DNA from: Alphaproteobacteria bacterium
Lineage (GTDB): Bacteria; Pseudomonadota; Alphaproteobacteria; Micropepsales; Micropepsaceae
DNA: 64,000 bases
Assembly: GCA_018971835.1 (NCBI GenBank)
Contig: JAGWZW010000003.1
Span: forward strand, 19,123 to 83,122
Direction: 5' to 3'
Below the pieces are notes generated by a model, which searched no databases, was not told the DNA's origin, and worked only from the letters and a program-made list of their open reading frames with translations. Numbering within the stretch: the stretch's first letter is position 1; the number at the start of each line of letters is the position of its first letter. Position numbers and translations under genes: made by a program. Below, in pieces: positions 39,649 to 48,123 of this stretch.

Positions 39649-41298
39649 ATGAAAGCTTACGACTACATCATCGTCGGCGCTGGCAGCGCCGGCTGTGTGC
39701 TGGCCAACCGCCTGTCGGCCGATCCGAGCATCCAGGTGCTGCTGATCGAGGCGGGCGGCCGCGACAAGTCGCTGATGATCCATATGCCCGCCGGCATTCC
39801 GGCGCTGCTCGGCAAGCCCAACCCGTACAATTGGTATTACGAGACAGAGGGCCAGCCGCATCTTGAGGGCCGCCGCCTCTACTGGCCGCGCGGCAAGGGC
39901 TGGGGCGGTTCCTCTTCCATAAACGGCATGATCTACATCCGCGGCCACGCGCGCGACTACGACCGCTGGCGGCAGATGGGCTGCGAGGGCTGGTCGTTCG
40001 CCGACGTGCTGCCCTATTTCAAGCGCGCCGAAACCAACCAGAACGGCCCCGACGCCTTCCACGGCAGCGACGGCCCGCTCTATGTCTCCAGCGGCCATTC
40101 GACCAACCCGCTGTTCCGCGCCTTCATCGAAGCGGGCGCCGAAGCGGGCCACAAGCGCACGCGCGACTTCAACGGCTACAGCCAGGAAGGCTTCGGGCCC
40201 TATCAGCTCACCATCAAGGACGGCAAGCGCTGGAGTGCAGCCAGCGCCTATATCCGGCCGGCGCTGTCGCGCCCGAACCTCACCATCGAATCGCACGCGC
40301 TGGTCAGCCGCGTGCTGTTCGAGGGCAAGCGCGCGGTCGGCGTGGAATACGTGCAGAAGAAGAATGTGGTGAAGGCGGGCGCTACGCGCGAGGTCATCCT
40401 CTCCGGCGGCGCGGTCAACACCCCGCAGGTGCTGATGCTATCGGGCATCGGCGACGGCGACATACTGAAGCGGTTCGGCATCGCGGTGGTGTCGGGCCTC
40501 AAGGGCGTGGGCCGGAACCTGCAGGACCATCTGGATTGTTCCATCCAGTACGAATGCACCCAACCCATCACGCTTTACAGCCAGTCCAACCCGCTCGCCG
40601 CGGCGAAGACCGGTTTGCAGTACCTGCTGTTCGGCAGCGGGCTTGCCACCAGCCAGGGCTTGGAGTCCGGCGCCTTCCTCAAGAGCCGGCCGGACCTCGA
40701 AACCCCGGACCTGCAGTTCCACTTCATCGCCGCGTTGATGTACGACCATACGCGCAAGAAAGCAGACCGCCACGGCTTCATGGCCCATGTCTGCCAGCTC
40801 CGCCCGGAGAGCCGGGGCTACATCTCGATCAAATCGGCCGACCCCGCTGCCGCCCCGCTGATCCAGCCGAACTATCTGGACACGGAAGAGGATCGCCGCG
40901 CCTTGCGCGAGGGCGTACGCCTGGCGCGCGCGGTGTTTGCGCAAGGCGCCTTCGATCCCTATCGCGGTCCCGAGCTGATGCCGGGCGCGCCGGTGCAGAA
41001 GGACGAACAGATCGACGCCTTCATCCGCAAGACTGCCGAGACCATCTATCATCCGGTAGGCACTGCCAAGATGGGCCGCGACGAGGCCTCGGTGGTCGAT
41101 CCCGCGCTCAAGGTGTATGGTGTGGACGGGTTGAGGGTGGTCGATGCCTCGGTCATGCCGTCGCTGGTGTCGGGCAACACCAACGCGCCCACCATCATGA
41201 TCGCGGAAAAAGCCGCTGACATGATCTTGGGGTATCCGGCGCCGAAGCCCGAGGCTGTGCCGGTGGCCGAGGACGGCGCCAAGCCCGCCGCGGCGTGA
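39649..41298 (+). CDS. GMC family FAD-dependent oxidoreductase (choline dehydrogenase-like)
   Basis: This 549-residue flavoprotein has the FAD loop IIVGAGSAGCVLANRLS, then GMC signature 1 around KGWGGSSSINGMIYIRGHA and signature 2 in LSGGAVNTPQVLMLSGIG. The catalytic His is in YHPVGTAKMG, with the second His replaced by Asn in SGNTNAPTIMIAEKAA as usual. Members oxidise choline or other alcohols. No glycine-betaine genes lie nearby, so the true alcohol is not known. ATG 39649 fits the family start; GAGAGG is upstream. Confidence 0.93.
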   Translation: MKAYDYIIVGAGSAGCVLANRLSADPSIQVLLIEAGGRDKSLMIHMPAGIPALLGKPNPYNWYYETEGQPHLEGRRLYWPRGKGWGGSSSINGMIYIRGHARDYDRWRQMGCEGWSFADVLPYFKRAETNQNGPDAFHGSDGPLYVSSGHSTNPLFRAFIEAGAEAGHKRTRDFNGYSQEGFGPYQLTIKDGKRWSAASAYIRPALSRPNLTIESHALVSRVLFEGKRAVGVEYVQKKNVVKAGATREVILSGGAVNTPQVLMLSGIGDGDILKRFGIAVVSGLKGVGRNLQDHLDCSIQYECTQPITLYSQSNPLAAAKTGLQYLLFGSGLATSQGLESGAFLKSRPDLETPDLQFHFIAALMYDHTRKKADRHGFMAHVCQLRPESRGYISIKSADPAAAPLIQPNYLDTEEDRRALREGVRLARAVFAQGAFDPYRGPELMPGAPVQKDEQIDAFIRKTAETIYHPVGTAKMGRDEASVVDPALKVYGVDGLRVVDASVMPSLVSGNTNAPTIMIAEKAADMILGYPAPKPEAVPVAEDGAKPAAA

Positions 41299-41393
41299 AT
41301 GCCGTTCTCATTCGAGACACACTGTTACAAGCTCGACGTTTTGTCATAGGCGGCCTGCTTTTCGCGGCCGCGATTGCGGTCTATGATTCGCAC

Positions 41394-41741
41394 ATGAAAA
41401 CGATGCACGTCATTCTCTGCCTGGGAGCCATGCTCGGAGCCGCGCTGCCGGTTTCCGTGTCAGCGGCACAGACGGTGCCGGCGACGCCGCCCACGCATTA
41501 CAAGCTGAACGAAATGAACTTCGACATGTGGTGCCAGGAGACGATGCACTATCCGGCGGACCGCTGCGACAAACGCCTGCCGGAGGACGACAAGGCGTTC
41601 CAGGCCTATGTCGGCACGGTCCAGAAATACGAAGTGCCTTACCAGCAGCAGCGGCGCCAGGAGCAGGAGCGCAACAAGGACATCCTGCACTACGATCCGG
41701 TCGACTCGCCGCAGCAACCCGACGCCAACGCGCCGCAGTAG
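41394..41741 (+). CDS. Small secreted protein, unknown
   Basis: A 115-residue protein with a good signal peptide (MKTMHVILCLGAMLGAALPVSVSAAQ). The mature part has a compact motif NFDMWCQETMHYPADRCDKR with two cysteines, then a charged Gln/Arg-rich tail. The open frame reaches back to 41295 inside the GMC gene, but the ATG at 41394 gives the proper signal peptide. No known family is recognised. It converges with the PAS_5 gene. Confidence 0.65.
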   Translation: MKTMHVILCLGAMLGAALPVSVSAAQTVPATPPTHYKLNEMNFDMWCQETMHYPADRCDKRLPEDDKAFQAYVGTVQKYEVPYQQQRRQEQERNKDILHYDPVDSPQQPDANAPQ

Positions 41742-41751
41742 GGCCTTTCGT

Positions 41752-42477
41752 TCAACGGACCCGGATCAAAGCCGGCGGCGGTGCTGTCATGATGTCCAGC
41801 GCCTCGATCAGCCGCAGCATCGGTTCGTCCATTTCCGCGTGCAGCGTCACGCCCTTTTCGCGGCTGACGACGAGGCGCAGATGCGGCGCCTTGGGATGGC
41901 TGCGCAGCGTCGGGCGGATCGACGGCGGAGGAGGAGGCGGCGGCGGGGGATCGTAGGTCGAGAGCGGTTCATCCTCGCGCACGATCTTGGAACCGACCAG
42001 CCGCTCGAAGGCGATGGGCCGGCCGATGAGCTGGCTGGCATCGCTGGTGATCTGCATCAGGCCGATGAAGCGCGTGGGGGCGCCCTCGCCGAAGCCGCCA
42101 TCGCCAAATTTGATGGGGGCCAGCACGGTTTCAATCTCGACCATCGCGCAGTCGGCGGTGGCCGCCACCGAGGACAGGCACACCGGCTGGCGGGTATCCA
42201 GCGCCTGCTTCAGCAGCAGTGACAGCGCGCCGCGGCTTTGTGCTTCCCAGTGGGTGAAGAAATTGGTGCCGCGCAATTCAGAGCCGTAACGCTCGCACAC
42301 CGAAGTGCCGGCCAGGCGGTAAACCGGCCGCGCCGTATCGGCCGCATCCAGTATGAAGACGTAGGACAGCATCCGCTTGATGGCGCGCGGATCGATTTCG
42401 GTCTGGTCCGGTACCGCCCGGCCGCGGCGCAAGCGGCTCCAATACCCCACAAGCAAATGGCTGTTCCTATGTTTCAT
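41752..42477 (-). CDS. PAS domain protein (PAS_5 family)
   Basis: A 241-residue cytoplasmic protein. Residues 1-160 match PAS_5: YWSRLRRGRAVPDQTEIDP at the start, VFILDAADTARPVYRLAGTS, ERYGSELRGTNFFTHW. This family is common in alphaproteobacteria, with no output domain, and its signal is unknown. A run of nine prolines follows at about 177-185, then a short charged region (LRLVVSREKGVTLHAEMDE). It is single, with 193 bp of non-coding sequence to the rhomboid gene. Confidence 0.88.
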   Translation of the reverse strand: MKHRNSHLLVGYWSRLRRGRAVPDQTEIDPRAIKRMLSYVFILDAADTARPVYRLAGTSVCERYGSELRGTNFFTHWEAQSRGALSLLLKQALDTRQPVCLSSVAATADCAMVEIETVLAPIKFGDGGFGEGAPTRFIGLMQITSDASQLIGRPIAFERLVGSKIVREDEPLSTYDPPPPPPPPPSIRPTLRSHPKAPHLRLVVSREKGVTLHAEMDEPMLRLIEALDIMTAPPPALIRVR

Positions 42478-42670
42478 CGGCCGTGTGCTCCGGTCTTCCC
42501 GTTATGGCCCGCCCTTGCATCAGATCGGGACGGACACTGTTTCTGGCGGAAAAGGGAGCAGAAGCCGTGCCAGCGCCGCGGCGGCGCAGGAGCCAGAAGA
42601 CGGCACTCGAAAATCGGAAGCCGGAACAGCACCTTGGCCGCTATTCTCGCGTTCGCGGTGCCGATCTCCG

Positions 42671-43375
42671 TCAGCCCCAGGGGCCGCGCCGGACCTCGCC
42701 GAACAGCGGAAACTGCGCCGATTTGAACATGGGTGTTAGAAGCCCTCCCGCCAGGAAGCCGCCGATATGGGCCCACCAGGCCACGCCACTGTCGGCCTGG
42801 CCGCCGAGCGCGGCGCTGAGCAGCTGGAGCACGAACCAGAAGCCCACTACCCAGATGGCGCTGATCTTCATCGGGTAAAGAATGATGCCGAGCGGCACGA
42901 TCACCGTCACCCGCGCCCGCGGATAGAGCAGCACATAGGCCGCCAGCACCCCCGAGATCGCACCCGAGGCGCCGATCATCGGCACCGGCGAAGCCGGATT
43001 GATGGCGGCCAGGGTCAGCGCCGCCGCCACCCCGCAGATCAGATAGAAGAGCAGATAGCGCAGGTGACCCATCGCGTCTTCGACGTTGTTCCCGAAAATC
43101 CAGAGGTAGAGCATGTTCCCGCCGATATGCAGGAAGCCCCCATGCAGGAACATGGAGGTGAAGATGGTGGCCCAGACCGGTACGGAGACATAGCCCGGCG
43201 GCGGCAGCAGCGCATGACCAAGCGCGGCCGGCGTGAAGCCGAGCAACGCCAGTGCCGGCGCCATGCCGCGGCCGAGCGACAGTTCCCAGGCGAACACGAT
43301 CGCGCAGGAAAGGATGATCGCCCAGGTGACGACGGGCACGAGCCGAGCCGGATTGTCGTCCGAGATTGGGATCAT
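42671..43375 (-). CDS. Rhomboid family intramembrane serine protease
   Basis: A 234-residue, six-helix rhomboid that cuts membrane helices. FLHGGFLHIGGNMLYLWIFG (in two halves) contains the HxxGN element, with His83 and Asn87. Catalytic Ser137 is in GASGAISG and His203 in AHIGGFLAGG; both are present, so it should be active. The ATG at 43375 is used; the open frame continues to 43567 but the extra part overlaps the divergent promoter region. AAGGATG precedes it. Its substrate is unknown; the divergent secreted repeat protein is the nearest envelope gene. Confidence 0.92.
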   Translation of the reverse strand: MIPISDDNPARLVPVVTWAIILSCAIVFAWELSLGRGMAPALALLGFTPAALGHALLPPPGYVSVPVWATIFTSMFLHGGFLHIGGNMLYLWIFGNNVEDAMGHLRYLLFYLICGVAAALTLAAINPASPVPMIGASGAISGVLAAYVLLYPRARVTVIVPLGIILYPMKISAIWVVGFWFVLQLLSAALGGQADSGVAWWAHIGGFLAGGLLTPMFKSAQFPLFGEVRRGPWG

Positions 43376-43565
43376 CCGATCAGCATCCTTTCCAGACGGG
43401 AGCGGTGCGTCTGTCCCGTTTTGAACCATTTTGCGCGACACGGCCCCGCTTCGACATGGCACGGATCGTGAAGCGGAAGCGCAGCCTGACAAGGCATTGT
43501 GCATATTTTCGCTCGAAGGCGGAGGCCTCGCTTTTAACCTCGCCGTAGGAGCAGGGAGTTCGATC

Positions 43566-44642
43566 ATGCTGTTGAGGCCGGTGATCTATTATATGGGCGT
43601 GCTGGCGGCGCTGGCGGCGGTTATGCCGGCCGCGCCGGCGGCAGCGGGCGGCTTCGGCCCGGCCCCGGGCAGCTACGGCGCGGGCAGCGGCTGGTCGCAC
43701 GGCCCGGCCTGCAACACCGGCGGCAGCACGCTGAACATCTACAAACCCGTGACGATCAGCAACAACGTCAACATCTACAAGCCGGTGACGATCAACAAGA
43801 ACGTCAACATCTACAAGCCCGTCACGATCGACAAATCCATCAGCATCTACAAGCCGGTGACCATCACCAAGGACATCAGCATCACCAAGAACATTGATCT
43901 GTCGAAGAACATCAACATCAGCAAGAATATCAGCATCAACAAGAGCATCGTCATCAACAAGGGCGGCAGCAGCAGCGCGGAGGCTTCGGCCATCGCCTCG
44001 GCCTTCGCGCAGGCAATGGCCAGCGCCAGCGCCTCGGTGACGGTGAACAACAATATCAGTGCTGCGGCGGGGGCTGGCGCGAGCGCGGGTGCCGCCGTCT
44101 ATAACAGCAACAGCTATCAGGACGTGAAGATCGTCAACCGCGGCGGCGCGATCGGCGCGGTCCATGCCGAGCAGCACTGCACCATGCAGGAAGCCAGCGT
44201 GGTCAAGGCGATCCACGCGGTCTGCGTCGCGGCCAATGGCGAGGAGTTCCCCGCCTCGCACATGATCCCCGATACCTGGATCGACACCTCCTATGAAGGC
44301 GAAGTGGCGCGCTGCATCCCCGGCGCCCATCTCAAGGTCACCATCGGCGACGTGCTGCAGTCCGACCAGGGCATGGCCGGCACCTATGCGAACGGCACAG
44401 TGATCGCCTGCGGCATGCACGAGGCCCTGCGCCACTACAAGGACGGCATGCTCAAATGCGCCCCCGCAGTGCCGGTGCCGGACTGCACCGAGCGCACCAA
44501 TCTGCGCCGCTACGGCACGGGCGATTTGTTCTTCTCGTTCCGGGCCCAGGTCTGCGTCGAGTCTGCGGCCGCGGCCCAGTCGGATCTCGACGTCTCCGGC
44601 ATGACGCTGGACGGCGGCGTGGGCGAGGACAGCACCTACTGA
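43566..44642 (+). CDS. Secreted IYKPVTI-repeat protein with Cys-rich C-terminal domain
   Basis: A 358-residue exported protein of no family I recognise. A signal peptide (MLLRPVIYYMGVLAALAAVMPAAPAAAGG) and a Gly-rich spacer are followed at residues 57-133 by a repeat tract: four 12-residue units of the form NIYKPVTI-xxxx, then 6-residue units (ISITKN, IDLSKN, INISKN, ISINKS). The regular Ile/Asn/Lys spacing fits a beta-solenoid. An Ala/Ser linker leads to a C-terminal domain of about 130 residues with seven cysteines (eight in the mature protein), probably disulfide-bonded. GGAGCAGGGAG precedes the ATG. The surface or periplasmic role is inferred from export. Confidence 0.85.
   Translation: MLLRPVIYYMGVLAALAAVMPAAPAAAGGFGPAPGSYGAGSGWSHGPACNTGGSTLNIYKPVTISNNVNIYKPVTINKNVNIYKPVTIDKSISIYKPVTITKDISITKNIDLSKNINISKNISINKSIVINKGGSSSAEASAIASAFAQAMASASASVTVNNNISAAAGAGASAGAAVYNSNSYQDVKIVNRGGAIGAVHAEQHCTMQEASVVKAIHAVCVAANGEEFPASHMIPDTWIDTSYEGEVARCIPGAHLKVTIGDVLQSDQGMAGTYANGTVIACGMHEALRHYKDGMLKCAPAVPVPDCTERTNLRRYGTGDLFFSFRAQVCVESAAAAQSDLDVSGMTLDGGVGEDSTY
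43734..43865 (+). repeat. 36-bp coding repeats of the IYKPVTI protein
   Basis: The DNA repeats with a 36-bp period: AACATCTACAA-CCGTGACGATC recurs with third-base changes four times (starting at 43734, 43770, 43806 and 43842), then decays to 18-bp units up to about 43965. Unit identity at the DNA level suggests growth by duplication; synonymous drift suggests it is not recent. Confidence 0.85.
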
Positions 44643-44971
44643 TCGCGCCAGTCGAACGTCAGCGGCGCTTCGCGAAAGGCGAAGCGGTCCAGGTGGCGTT
44701 CGACGGCAGCCTTGAGCGAGTCGCGCTGCGCGGCGACGGCCGCTTCGAGCGCGCATTCCAGATGCGCCGGCTCGGCTTTCAGGCACAGGCGCGCGTCGCC
44801 GGGCCAATCGGCACCGCGCGCATCCTTCGGAAAGATCACCGTGCCCGCTTCGGGCGTGAAGGCCACCTTCAGGCTGTGGCCCCAATGTTTGCAGAGTTGC
44901 TGCAGGTAGCGGCTGCCATGCGCCGTCGGCACATGGGCGATGCTGGTGGCGCCAGTCCGGCTCGCCGTCAT
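44636..44971 (-). CDS. DUF2218 domain protein
   Basis: This 111-residue protein matches DUF2218: AHVPTAHGSRYLQQLCKHWGH at the start (in two halves), HSLKVAFTPEAGTVIFP, and LECALEAAVAAQRDSLKAAV with a closing HLDRFAFRE. The family is small, cytoplasmic and uncharacterised, sometimes near siderophore or metal genes. Its ATG overlaps the padR stop (ATGA), so it is coexpressed with the regulator. Its end overlaps the convergent repeat-protein gene by 7 bp. Confidence 0.85.
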   Translation of the reverse strand: MTASRTGATSIAHVPTAHGSRYLQQLCKHWGHSLKVAFTPEAGTVIFPKDARGADWPGDARLCLKAEPAHLECALEAAVAAQRDSLKAAVERHLDRFAFREAPLTFDWRDQ

Positions 44972-45579
44972 GGCAGGCGCTCGATCTGCTGCGCCGCGCT
45001 GTCGAGCAGTGTTGCGATCTCGTGGAGCTTGTCCTTGCTCACGTTTTCGCGGTCGAGCGCCGCGCGCAGCACCGCGCGGAGATTTTCCATCGCGCGGCGG
45101 ACGGGCGCCGCCTCGAGCCGCTCGCTCTGTTCGGCCAGGGCGCCGAGCCGCGTGAACAAATGCTCGACCGCACCGGCCTGGGCGGCAAGCTCGGCTTGCC
45201 CCGCTGCGGTGATGGCGAAAGCCTTGCGCGGCCCCTCTGCCTGCGACGGTGCAATCAGGCCCTGGTCTTCCAGCAAGGACAGCGCCGGATAGACGACGCC
45301 GGGGCTGGGGCTGTAGACGCCGCCGGTCAGGTCCGCGACTGCCTGAATCAGGTCATAGCCGTGGCGCGGCTGGTCGGCGATGAGCTTGAGCAGAATCAGC
45401 CGCAGGTGGCCCGCGTCGAGCATCCGCCGGCGGCCATGCCGGTGCCCCCGGCCCATCGCCGGCCACTCATGCCCCGCCTCGCCAAAGAGGCCGCCGGAAG
45501 GACCGCGGCCGCGGTGAAACCGCTCCCCGCCCCGGAAGCAGCCCGCCGGGCCCGTTTCGCCTTGAAATCGTTGTCTCAT
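44968..45579 (-). CDS. PadR-family transcriptional regulator
   Basis: This 203-residue regulator has a Gly/Arg/His-rich N-terminal stretch of about 50 residues, then the PadR winged helix: LRLILLKLIADQPRHGYDL, TGGVYSPSPGVVYPALSLLED and the wing LIAPSQAEGPRKAFAITAAG. A C-terminal helical dimerisation part follows. The His-rich N-terminus is usual in this PadR subgroup. ATG 45579 is set by GGAG seven bases upstream. A palindromic AT-rich operator lies just before it, implying autoregulation. It forms an operon with DUF2218. Confidence 0.92.
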   Translation of the reverse strand: MRQRFQGETGPAGCFRGGERFHRGRGPSGGLFGEAGHEWPAMGRGHRHGRRRMLDAGHLRLILLKLIADQPRHGYDLIQAVADLTGGVYSPSPGVVYPALSLLEDQGLIAPSQAEGPRKAFAITAAGQAELAAQAGAVEHLFTRLGALAEQSERLEAAPVRRAMENLRAVLRAALDRENVSKDKLHEIATLLDSAAQQIERLP

Positions 45580-45589
45580 GTTACACTCC

Positions 45590-45631
45590 ATATCTAACGT
45601 GATATGATAAGATATATCTTAAACTATCTTA
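45590..45631. promoter_or_regulatory. Palindromic operator before padR
   Basis: TAAGATATATCTTA (45608-45621) is a perfect 14-bp palindrome. A further TATCTTA lies at 45625-45631, and ATATC-N6-GATAT occupies 45590-45605. The block is strikingly AT-rich for this genome and lies 11 to 52 bp before the padR start, in the right place for a self-repressing PadR dimer and the promoter. It is also upstream of sucC (divergent, about 200 bp). Confidence 0.65.
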
Positions 45632-45828
45632 TTAGCAAGAGGCCGGGTACGATTTTGTGGCCCCGCCCGCGTAAAGGCGCCGCGGCCCCAACTGCCTCCG
45701 AGGCACACCTGCAATCTTGCACAAGGGGGGCTCGCTGCTATTGTGCGCCGCGCCAAAAAACTGAGGGGCTGGCCGCCGATCCGATCAAGGGCGCGCGACC
45801 GCGCCCCGCCCGCACCTAGAGGACGTCC

Positions 45829-46995
45829 ATGAACATTCACGAGTATCAGGCCAAGGCGGTTTTGCGCGGCTTTGGCGTTCCGGTGCCGAAGGGCAAGCCG
45901 GCTTTCACCGTCGAAGAAGCCGTTGCGGCTGCGAAGGAGCTTCCCGGCCCGGTCTGGGTGGTGAAGGCGCAGATCCATGCCGGCGGCCGCGGCAAGGGCG
46001 GCGGCGTCAAGGTGGTCAAGTCCATCGAAGACGTACGGAAAGAAGCCGAGCGCATGCTGGGCATGACGCTGGTGACCCACCAGACCGGCCCGGCCGGCAA
46101 GGAGGTCAAGCGTCTCTATATCGAGGACGGCTCGGCTATCGCGCGCGAACTCTACCTCTCCGCCCTGGTGGACCGCGAATCGAGCCGCATCTCCTTCATC
46201 GCCTCCACCGAAGGGGGCATGGACATCGAAGAAGTGGCGCACAAGACGCCCGAGAAGATCGAGACGTTCCAGATCGAGCCGGCCGTGGGTTACTCCGGCT
46301 ATATCGGGCGCAACATCGCCAACGCGCTGAAGCTGACGGGAGAAGCGGCCAAGCAGTGCGGCAAGCTGATCGAGAGCCTCTATGGCGCCTTCCAGGCCAA
46401 GGACATGAGCCTGCTCGAGATCAACCCGCTGGTGGTGACCAAGGACGGCAACCTCATCTGCCTCGACGCCAAGATGAACTTCGACGACAACGCGCTCTTC
46501 CGCCACAAAGACGTGGTCGAACTGCGCGATCTCGCCGAGGAAGACCCGATGGAGGTCGAGGCCTCCAAATATGATCTCTCCTATATCAAGCTCGACGGCG
46601 AGATCGGCTGCATGGTCAATGGCGCCGGCCTGGCCATGGCGACCATGGACATCATCAAGCTTTATGGCTCGGAGCCCGCGAACTTCCTCGATGTCGGCGG
46701 CGGCGCGTCCAAGGAAAAGGTGACCGCGGCCTTCAAGATCATCGTCTCCGATCCGAACGTGAAGGGCATCCTGGTCAACATCTTCGGCGGCATCATGAAA
46801 TGCGACATCATCGCCGACGGCATCGTCGCCGCCGCGAAAGAGATTTCGCTGTCGGTCCCGCTGGTGGTGCGGCTTGAAGGCACCAATGTCGAGAAGGGCA
46901 AGGAAATCCTGGCCAAGTCCGGCCTGCCCATCGTTTCGGCCGACGACCTCGCCGATGCTGCACAGAAGATCGTCAAGGAAGTGAAGGGCGCCTGA
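45829..46995 (+). CDS. sucC: Succinyl-CoA synthetase beta subunit
   Basis: A 388-residue ATP-grasp subunit, starting [20 protein letters not shown]. It contributes the nucleotide site of the TCA enzyme that makes ATP or GTP from succinyl-CoA. Seen motifs are [26 protein letters not shown] and [10 protein letters not shown], with FGGIMKCD at the subunit interface. AGAGGAC precedes the ATG. sucD follows after 3 bp. Its promoter region is shared with the divergent padR. Confidence 0.98.
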   Translation: MNIHEYQAKAVLRGFGVPVPKGKPAFTVEEAVAAAKELPGPVWVVKAQIHAGGRGKGGGVKVVKSIEDVRKEAERMLGMTLVTHQTGPAGKEVKRLYIEDGSAIARELYLSALVDRESSRISFIASTEGGMDIEEVAHKTPEKIETFQIEPAVGYSGYIGRNIANALKLTGEAAKQCGKLIESLYGAFQAKDMSLLEINPLVVTKDGNLICLDAKMNFDDNALFRHKDVVELRDLAEEDPMEVEASKYDLSYIKLDGEIGCMVNGAGLAMATMDIIKLYGSEPANFLDVGGGASKEKVTAAFKIIVSDPNVKGILVNIFGGIMKCDIIADGIVAAAKEISLSVPLVVRLEGTNVEKGKEILAKSGLPIVSADDLADAAQKIVKEVKGA

Positions 46996-46998
46996 GAC

Positions 46999-47877
46999 AT
47001 GTCCATTCTCGTCAACAAAGACACCAAAGTCATCTGTCAGGGTTTCACCGGCAACCAGGGCACCTTTCATTCCGAGCAGGCCATCGCCTACGGCACCAAG
47101 ATGGTGGGCGGCACCAGCCCCGGCAAAGGCGGCACCAAACATCTCGGCCTGCCCGTGTTCGACACGGTGCGGCAGGCGCGTGAAGCCACCGGCTGCGACG
47201 CCTCCGTGATCTATGTCCCGCCGCCCTTCGCGGCCGACGCCATCCTCGAAGCCATCGATGCGGAAATCCCGCTCATCGTCTGCATCACCGAGGGCATCCC
47301 GGTGCTCGACATGGTGAAGGTGAAGCGGGCGCTCGGCGGTTCCAGTTCGCGCCTCATCGGGCCGAACTGCCCGGGCGTCATCACGCCGGGCGAGTGCAAG
47401 ATCGGCATCATGCCCGGCCACATCCATCAGCGCGGCAAGGTCGGCATCGTCTCCCGCTCCGGCACGCTCACCTATGAAGCGGTGGCGCAGACCACGGCGG
47501 TCGGCCTCGGCCAGTCCTCCTGCGTGGGCATCGGCGGCGATCCGGTGAAGGGCACCGAGCACATCGACGTGCTGGAGATGTTCCTGGCCGATCCCGAGAC
47601 GGAAAGCATCATCATGATCGGCGAGATCGGCGGCAGCGCCGAGGAAGACGCCGCCGACTTCATCAAGCACAGCAAGATGAAGAAGCCGATGGTGGGCTTC
47701 ATCGCCGGCGTCACCGCCCCGCCGGGCCGGCGCATGGGCCATGCCGGCGCCATCATCTCCGGCGGCAAGGGCGGCGCCAATTCGAAGATCGAGGCCATGC
47801 GTTCGGCCGGCATCCGCGTCTCGCCCAATCCGGCGGCGCTCGGCACCACGCTGGTGGAGCTGCTGAGCGGAAAATAA
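46999..47877 (+). CDS. sucD: Succinyl-CoA synthetase alpha subunit
   Basis: A 292-residue CoA-binding subunit. [15 protein letters not shown] is the CoA-binding loop, and the phosphohistidine is His248 in [12 protein letters not shown], equivalent to His246 of E. coli. [19 protein letters not shown] is also diagnostic. It follows sucC by 3 bp and ends at a strong intrinsic terminator, so sucCD is a two-gene unit here. Confidence 0.98.
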   Translation: MSILVNKDTKVICQGFTGNQGTFHSEQAIAYGTKMVGGTSPGKGGTKHLGLPVFDTVRQAREATGCDASVIYVPPPFAADAILEAIDAEIPLIVCITEGIPVLDMVKVKRALGGSSSRLIGPNCPGVITPGECKIGIMPGHIHQRGKVGIVSRSGTLTYEAVAQTTAVGLGQSSCVGIGGDPVKGTEHIDVLEMFLADPETESIIMIGEIGGSAEEDAADFIKHSKMKKPMVGFIAGVTAPPGRRMGHAGAIISGGKGGANSKIEAMRSAGIRVSPNPAALGTTLVELLSGK

Positions 47878-47902
47878 CCGCCGCCAAAAACCCTACAAAG
47901 CC

Positions 47903-47934
47903 AACGGCCGCTCCTGACGGGGCGGCCGTTTTTT
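47903..47934 (+). terminator. Rho-independent terminator after sucD
   Basis: AACGGCCGCTCC (47903-47914) pairs with GGGGCGGCCGTT (47919-47930) over 12 bp with one G-T pair, loop TGAC, then TTTT (six T in all). It lies 25 bases after the sucD stop and separates sucCD from sucAB-lpd. Confidence 0.9.
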
Positions 47935-48123
47935 GTGCAGGCCGCCTTTGCCGGCAGCAGCGCCGCGCCCTACGGCAAATTAACCGAAAGTCCAATGGAA
48001 TTGTCGTCGGAAACACGTGCAATCGCCAAAGAGATGCGCTAAACGCGGGCCCTCCTTCGGGGACGCTCGCGCCAAGCGCCTCCCACGACCGGACCGGGGT
48101 GACCCAAAAAGCCACCCCCACAG

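Noticed and set aside
43734-43965. 36-bp direct repeats looking like a CRISPR array
   Set aside because: Units are contiguous with no unique spacers, keep the reading frame and encode the IYKPVTI repeats. No cas genes are nearby.
43847-44053. Hydrophobic 68-residue minus-strand frame
   Set aside because: Leu/Met-rich sequence is the antisense of the Asn/Lys/Ile repeats. No ribosome site; the sense gene has a good one.
45604-45819. 71-codon plus-strand frame before sucC
   Set aside because: Its start lies inside the padR operator and the protein is Arg/Pro-rich without features. More likely promoter DNA.
45619-47742. 707-codon minus-strand frame
   Set aside because: Antisense to sucC and sucD, which are certain.
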